NCBI GenBank assembly: GCA_964403545.1
Contig: CAYOGN010000096.1
Span: 1 to 16,266 of the forward strand
DNA from: VYFG01 sp964403545
GTDB taxonomy: Bacteria > Pseudomonadota > Gammaproteobacteria > Arenicellales > Poriferihabitantaceae
Direction of reading: 5' to 3'
DNA: 16,266 nt
How positions within the stretch are numbered: the stretch's first letter is position 1; every line of letters starts with the position of its first letter. The notes under the pieces are model-generated. The model did not search any database. It had not been told where the DNA came from and saw nothing but the letters and a program-made list of their open reading frames with translations. The position numbers and the translations under genes were made by a program. Below are positions 14,056-16,266 of the stretch, piece by piece.

Positions 14056-14146
14056 TCAGTTGCTGCCGAAAACCATCTGGAGGCTTTGGTAAGCTGGTAA
14101 AATTCACCGTTTTCCGAACACGATTTGCAGAGCCTTTTGAGTCAGT

Positions 14147-16165
14147 ATGAAAAAGAATATTTCCGTTGAAAAAATTCAGTCCATGTTTGTCAGCGCTGCC
14201 CACCAGCTGCAAAATGGAGATGCCGCCGGTGCCAGAAAGGGGCTGGAGAAAGTCGCCAGGCTGGCGCCGGATAGCGTTGCGATAAAATACAATCTTGCCC
14301 TCGCATACCAGCATCTCGGGTTGCACCATAAAGCGGAAAAAGAATATCGCGAAGTACTAAAAAAAGCGCCGGATAACGTCGATGCAATGATTAATCTGGG
14401 TCTGTCCCAAAGAGAATTGGAGCAGTCGGAGGCGGCGGTAAAATTTGCCAATCGCGCACTTAAACTGGCCCCGGGTCATCCAAGGGCACTCAATTTGCTG
14501 GGGTCAATGAGCGCCGATAAGGGGGATTTTGAGCAGGCGGAGAAGGTTTTCAAGAGCTCACTGCAATCGGATCCATCCAATGTGGATGCCCGTTTTAATC
14601 TTGCCAATGCAGTATTGCATTCAGGCGATGCAAATTCTGCGCTGGAAATCATTAATCCTCTGATCAGTCAGCAACCAACCAAGGAGCAACTGGAACTGCT
14701 TGGTCAAATTTTGCTGGACCTGAAGCGCTATGACGAAGTAGCGAAAATTTTAAAGGATTTGAAAAGCCGCTATCCCGATGATGAAGGCGTTCAAATTCTC
14801 GATATGGCATTTTGTGAAATGATCAAGGATCATTTTAATGTGGTGGACAAGGCCCTGGTAATCTTAAAAAAATCACCGCGCAATGCTCGCGTATGGAATT
14901 CACTCGGCAGCGCATACCTGCAACTGGACAGCATTGAAAAAGCCAATCAAAGCTATCAGAAGGCCATCGATCTAGATCCCGATCATCCGGAATACCAGAA
15001 TAATATCGGGCTGACCTTTGCCTCACTGGGAAATAAGGACAAAGCTGAGAAATTCTATCGCCAGTCGCTGGCATTGAATGAAAATTATGCTGAAGCCTAT
15101 CGCAATCTGGTGGCGATGAAAAAATTTGATTCTGTCGACGACGACGATGCCCAGTTGGTAATGAAGCTGTGGCAACAATCCGATCTGGATGACGGAATCC
15201 GCTGTAAGCTCGCTTTCGCCATGGGCAAAATCTACGATGATTGTGGCCTTTATGATCTCGCATTTGAAACCTATGATATTGGTAACAAACTGAAATCAAA
15301 AGAAATCACGATGGATTTCGATCAGTATTTCGCCCACATTGATCGCATCGTTGAGGTGTTTGATCACAAGCCCGATCAGGTGGTGTTAACCAATAACAGC
15401 GATATCCAGCCAATATTCGTGTTGGGTATGGCCAGGAGTGGTACCACCTTGGTGGAACAGATCATTACCCGTCATCCCGAGGTGACGGGTTGTGGCGAGT
15501 TACCATGCATTGAAAGGGCCATCGGCCGGTTGGAAAAAAAGTATAGCTCTCGTAAAGTGTACCCAAACGACTTTATCGATATGGATTCAACCATGTTTGG
15601 GCAGGAAACCCAGGAGTATTTCAATTGGGTCAATCGCCTGCATAAAATTCCCGGTAACTACTTTACCGATAAAATGCCGTTTAATTTTGTTCACGTATGG
15701 TTGATTAAAGCCATGTTTCCCCATGCCGCAATTGCCCATTGCCATCGCCATCCGCTTGATGTGATCATTTCCAATTATTTTCAACTTTATGGTTCAGAGA
15801 TTAATTTTGTTTACGACCTTGATGTAGTTGCCAGGTATTACGTCAGATATCATCGACTGATGCGCCACTGGCACCAGATATTTGGCGAAGAACTCTATAA
15901 AGTTCAATATGAGGCGCTGGTGAGTAATAGCGAACAGGAAACCCGCGCCCTGATTGATCATATGGGGCTGGAATGGACTGATGCCTGCCTGGATCAGAAG
16001 ACTTCGGGCACGGCGGTTCGAACGGCGAGTATCTGGCAGGTTCGAGAGGGTATCTATACCAGCTCAAAAGAACGATGGCGACGATACGAGAAACACCTGC
16101 AACCCGCTATCGATGTGCTGGTTGCAGAGAAGGTGCTGGATTCGGAATATCGGTATATTAATTGA
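14147..16165 (+). CDS. TPR-repeat sulfotransferase
   Basis: A 672-residue two-part protein. Residues ~12-320 are a run of tetratricopeptide repeats, clearest at 44-77, 78-111, 112-145, 247-280 and 281-314, with typical ALAYQHLG...A...Y...L..AP and NLGLSQ patterns. After an acidic linker (VDDDDAQ), residues ~421-660 form a sulfotransferase domain. It has the PAPS 5'-phosphosulfate loop FVLGMARSGTTLVEQII (424-440), TDKMPFNF (507-514), the 3'-phosphate-binding stretch HCHRHPLDVIISNYF (531-545, Arg534 and Ser542) and the C-terminal QVREGIYTSSKERWRRYEKHLQP. The usual RDP reads RHP. Such proteins transfer sulfate from PAPS to unknown acceptors; the resemblance to tyrosylprotein sulfotransferase suggests a protein or peptide, but glycan or small-molecule acceptors are possible. 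There is no signal peptide or membrane segment, so it should act in the cytoplasm. GAG precedes ATG 14147 as a weak ribosome binding site. Confidence 0.9.
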   Translation: MKKNISVEKIQSMFVSAAHQLQNGDAAGARKGLEKVARLAPDSVAIKYNLALAYQHLGLHHKAEKEYREVLKKAPDNVDAMINLGLSQRELEQSEAAVKFANRALKLAPGHPRALNLLGSMSADKGDFEQAEKVFKSSLQSDPSNVDARFNLANAVLHSGDANSALEIINPLISQQPTKEQLELLGQILLDLKRYDEVAKILKDLKSRYPDDEGVQILDMAFCEMIKDHFNVVDKALVILKKSPRNARVWNSLGSAYLQLDSIEKANQSYQKAIDLDPDHPEYQNNIGLTFASLGNKDKAEKFYRQSLALNENYAEAYRNLVAMKKFDSVDDDDAQLVMKLWQQSDLDDGIRCKLAFAMGKIYDDCGLYDLAFETYDIGNKLKSKEITMDFDQYFAHIDRIVEVFDHKPDQVVLTNNSDIQPIFVLGMARSGTTLVEQIITRHPEVTGCGELPCIERAIGRLEKKYSSRKVYPNDFIDMDSTMFGQETQEYFNWVNRLHKIPGNYFTDKMPFNFVHVWLIKAMFPHAAIAHCHRHPLDVIISNYFQLYGSEINFVYDLDVVARYYVRYHRLMRHWHQIFGEELYKVQYEALVSNSEQETRALIDHMGLEWTDACLDQKTSGTAVRTASIWQVREGIYTSSKERWRRYEKHLQPAIDVLVAEKVLDSEYRYIN

Positions 16166-16184
16166 GGTGTGTGCTTACCTGAGG

Positions 16185-16266
16185 ACGGGGACAGTACCTG
16201 GGGAACGGGGACAGAATTAATTCTGTCCCCATATACATCGGGTAGGAGGTAGGGTTGCCCCTACCG
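16185..16266. repeat. REP-like palindromic element (GGGGACAG type), cut by window end
   Basis: ACGGGGACAG occurs twice, at 16185-16194 and 16205-16214. The second copy begins a perfect 24-base palindrome: GGGGACAGAATT (16207-16218) directly followed by AATTCTGTCCCC (16219-16230). A further hairpin, GGTAGGG (16248-16254) with CCCTACC (16259-16265), ends at the window edge. GGGGACAG/CTGTCCCC palindromes are known companions of REP-associated tyrosine transposase (RAYT) genes in Proteobacteria, so a RAYT gene may lie just beyond the window; none is visible inside it. The element starts only 20 bases after the TPR-sulfotransferase stop and may also help end that transcript. Confidence 0.75.

Noticed and set aside
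1..16266. Search for tRNA, rRNA, CRISPR arrays, phage or toxin-antitoxin genes
   Set aside because: No cloverleaf-type or rRNA-like segments, no regularly spaced repeats and no short paired genes of toxin-antitoxin type were seen by eye; a tRNAscan and Infernal run would settle the RNA part.

Overview
The window reads as a piece of a gammaproteobacterial chromosome of moderate GC content. The evidence is the set of gammaproteobacterial gene neighbourhoods: rsmD divergent from ftsY-ftsE-ftsX, an rsmD-coaD-Alvin-type ferredoxin-tmcA run (TmcA is typical of Gammaproteobacteria), and a suf cluster of the sufB-sufC-sufD type. The free-living or marine character is only hinted at by the TPR-sulfotransferase and the small outer-membrane barrel protein. 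No rRNA, tRNA, CRISPR array or phage gene is visible, and most of the window is housekeeping DNA.

Positions 1-3278 (+) hold an iron-sulfur assembly operon. It contains the C-terminal end of SufB, complete SufC and SufD, a SufT-like MIP18-family protein whose start overlaps the sufD stop by 4 bases, and a small Rieske ferredoxin. SufB, SufC and SufD form the scaffold complex. No cysteine desulfurase (sufS) or sufE lies between sufD and sufT. A small predicted exported protein of unknown function (3325-3774, -) converges on the operon, with a 16-base tandem repeat at its 3' end.

Positions 3894-6553 (+) hold murA (peptidoglycan precursor synthesis) and hisD (last steps of histidine synthesis), without the hisG often found between them. 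hisD converges on tmcA with a 61-base overlap of coding regions.

Positions 6493-10121 (-) are a tight operon read right to left: rsmD (16S rRNA methyltransferase), coaD (coenzyme A synthesis), a 2[4Fe-4S] ferredoxin and tmcA (acetylation of the tRNA-Met wobble cytidine). Its common theme is RNA modification and cofactors. Divergent from it, 10209-12812 (+), lie ftsY (signal recognition particle receptor), ftsE and ftsX (division-associated ABC system controlling peptidoglycan hydrolases).

The right part is a looser set: infA (-) with an inferred GTG start, a small outer-membrane barrel protein (+), and a 672-residue TPR-sulfotransferase (+). The last 80 bases carry GGGGACAG-type direct and inverted repeats like those of REP/RAYT-associated elements, cut off by the window end. 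I found no convincing undescribed multi-gene system. The points most worth checking are the REP-like element, the unknown exported protein, the TPR-sulfotransferase with its structured leader, and the hisD/tmcA antisense overlap.
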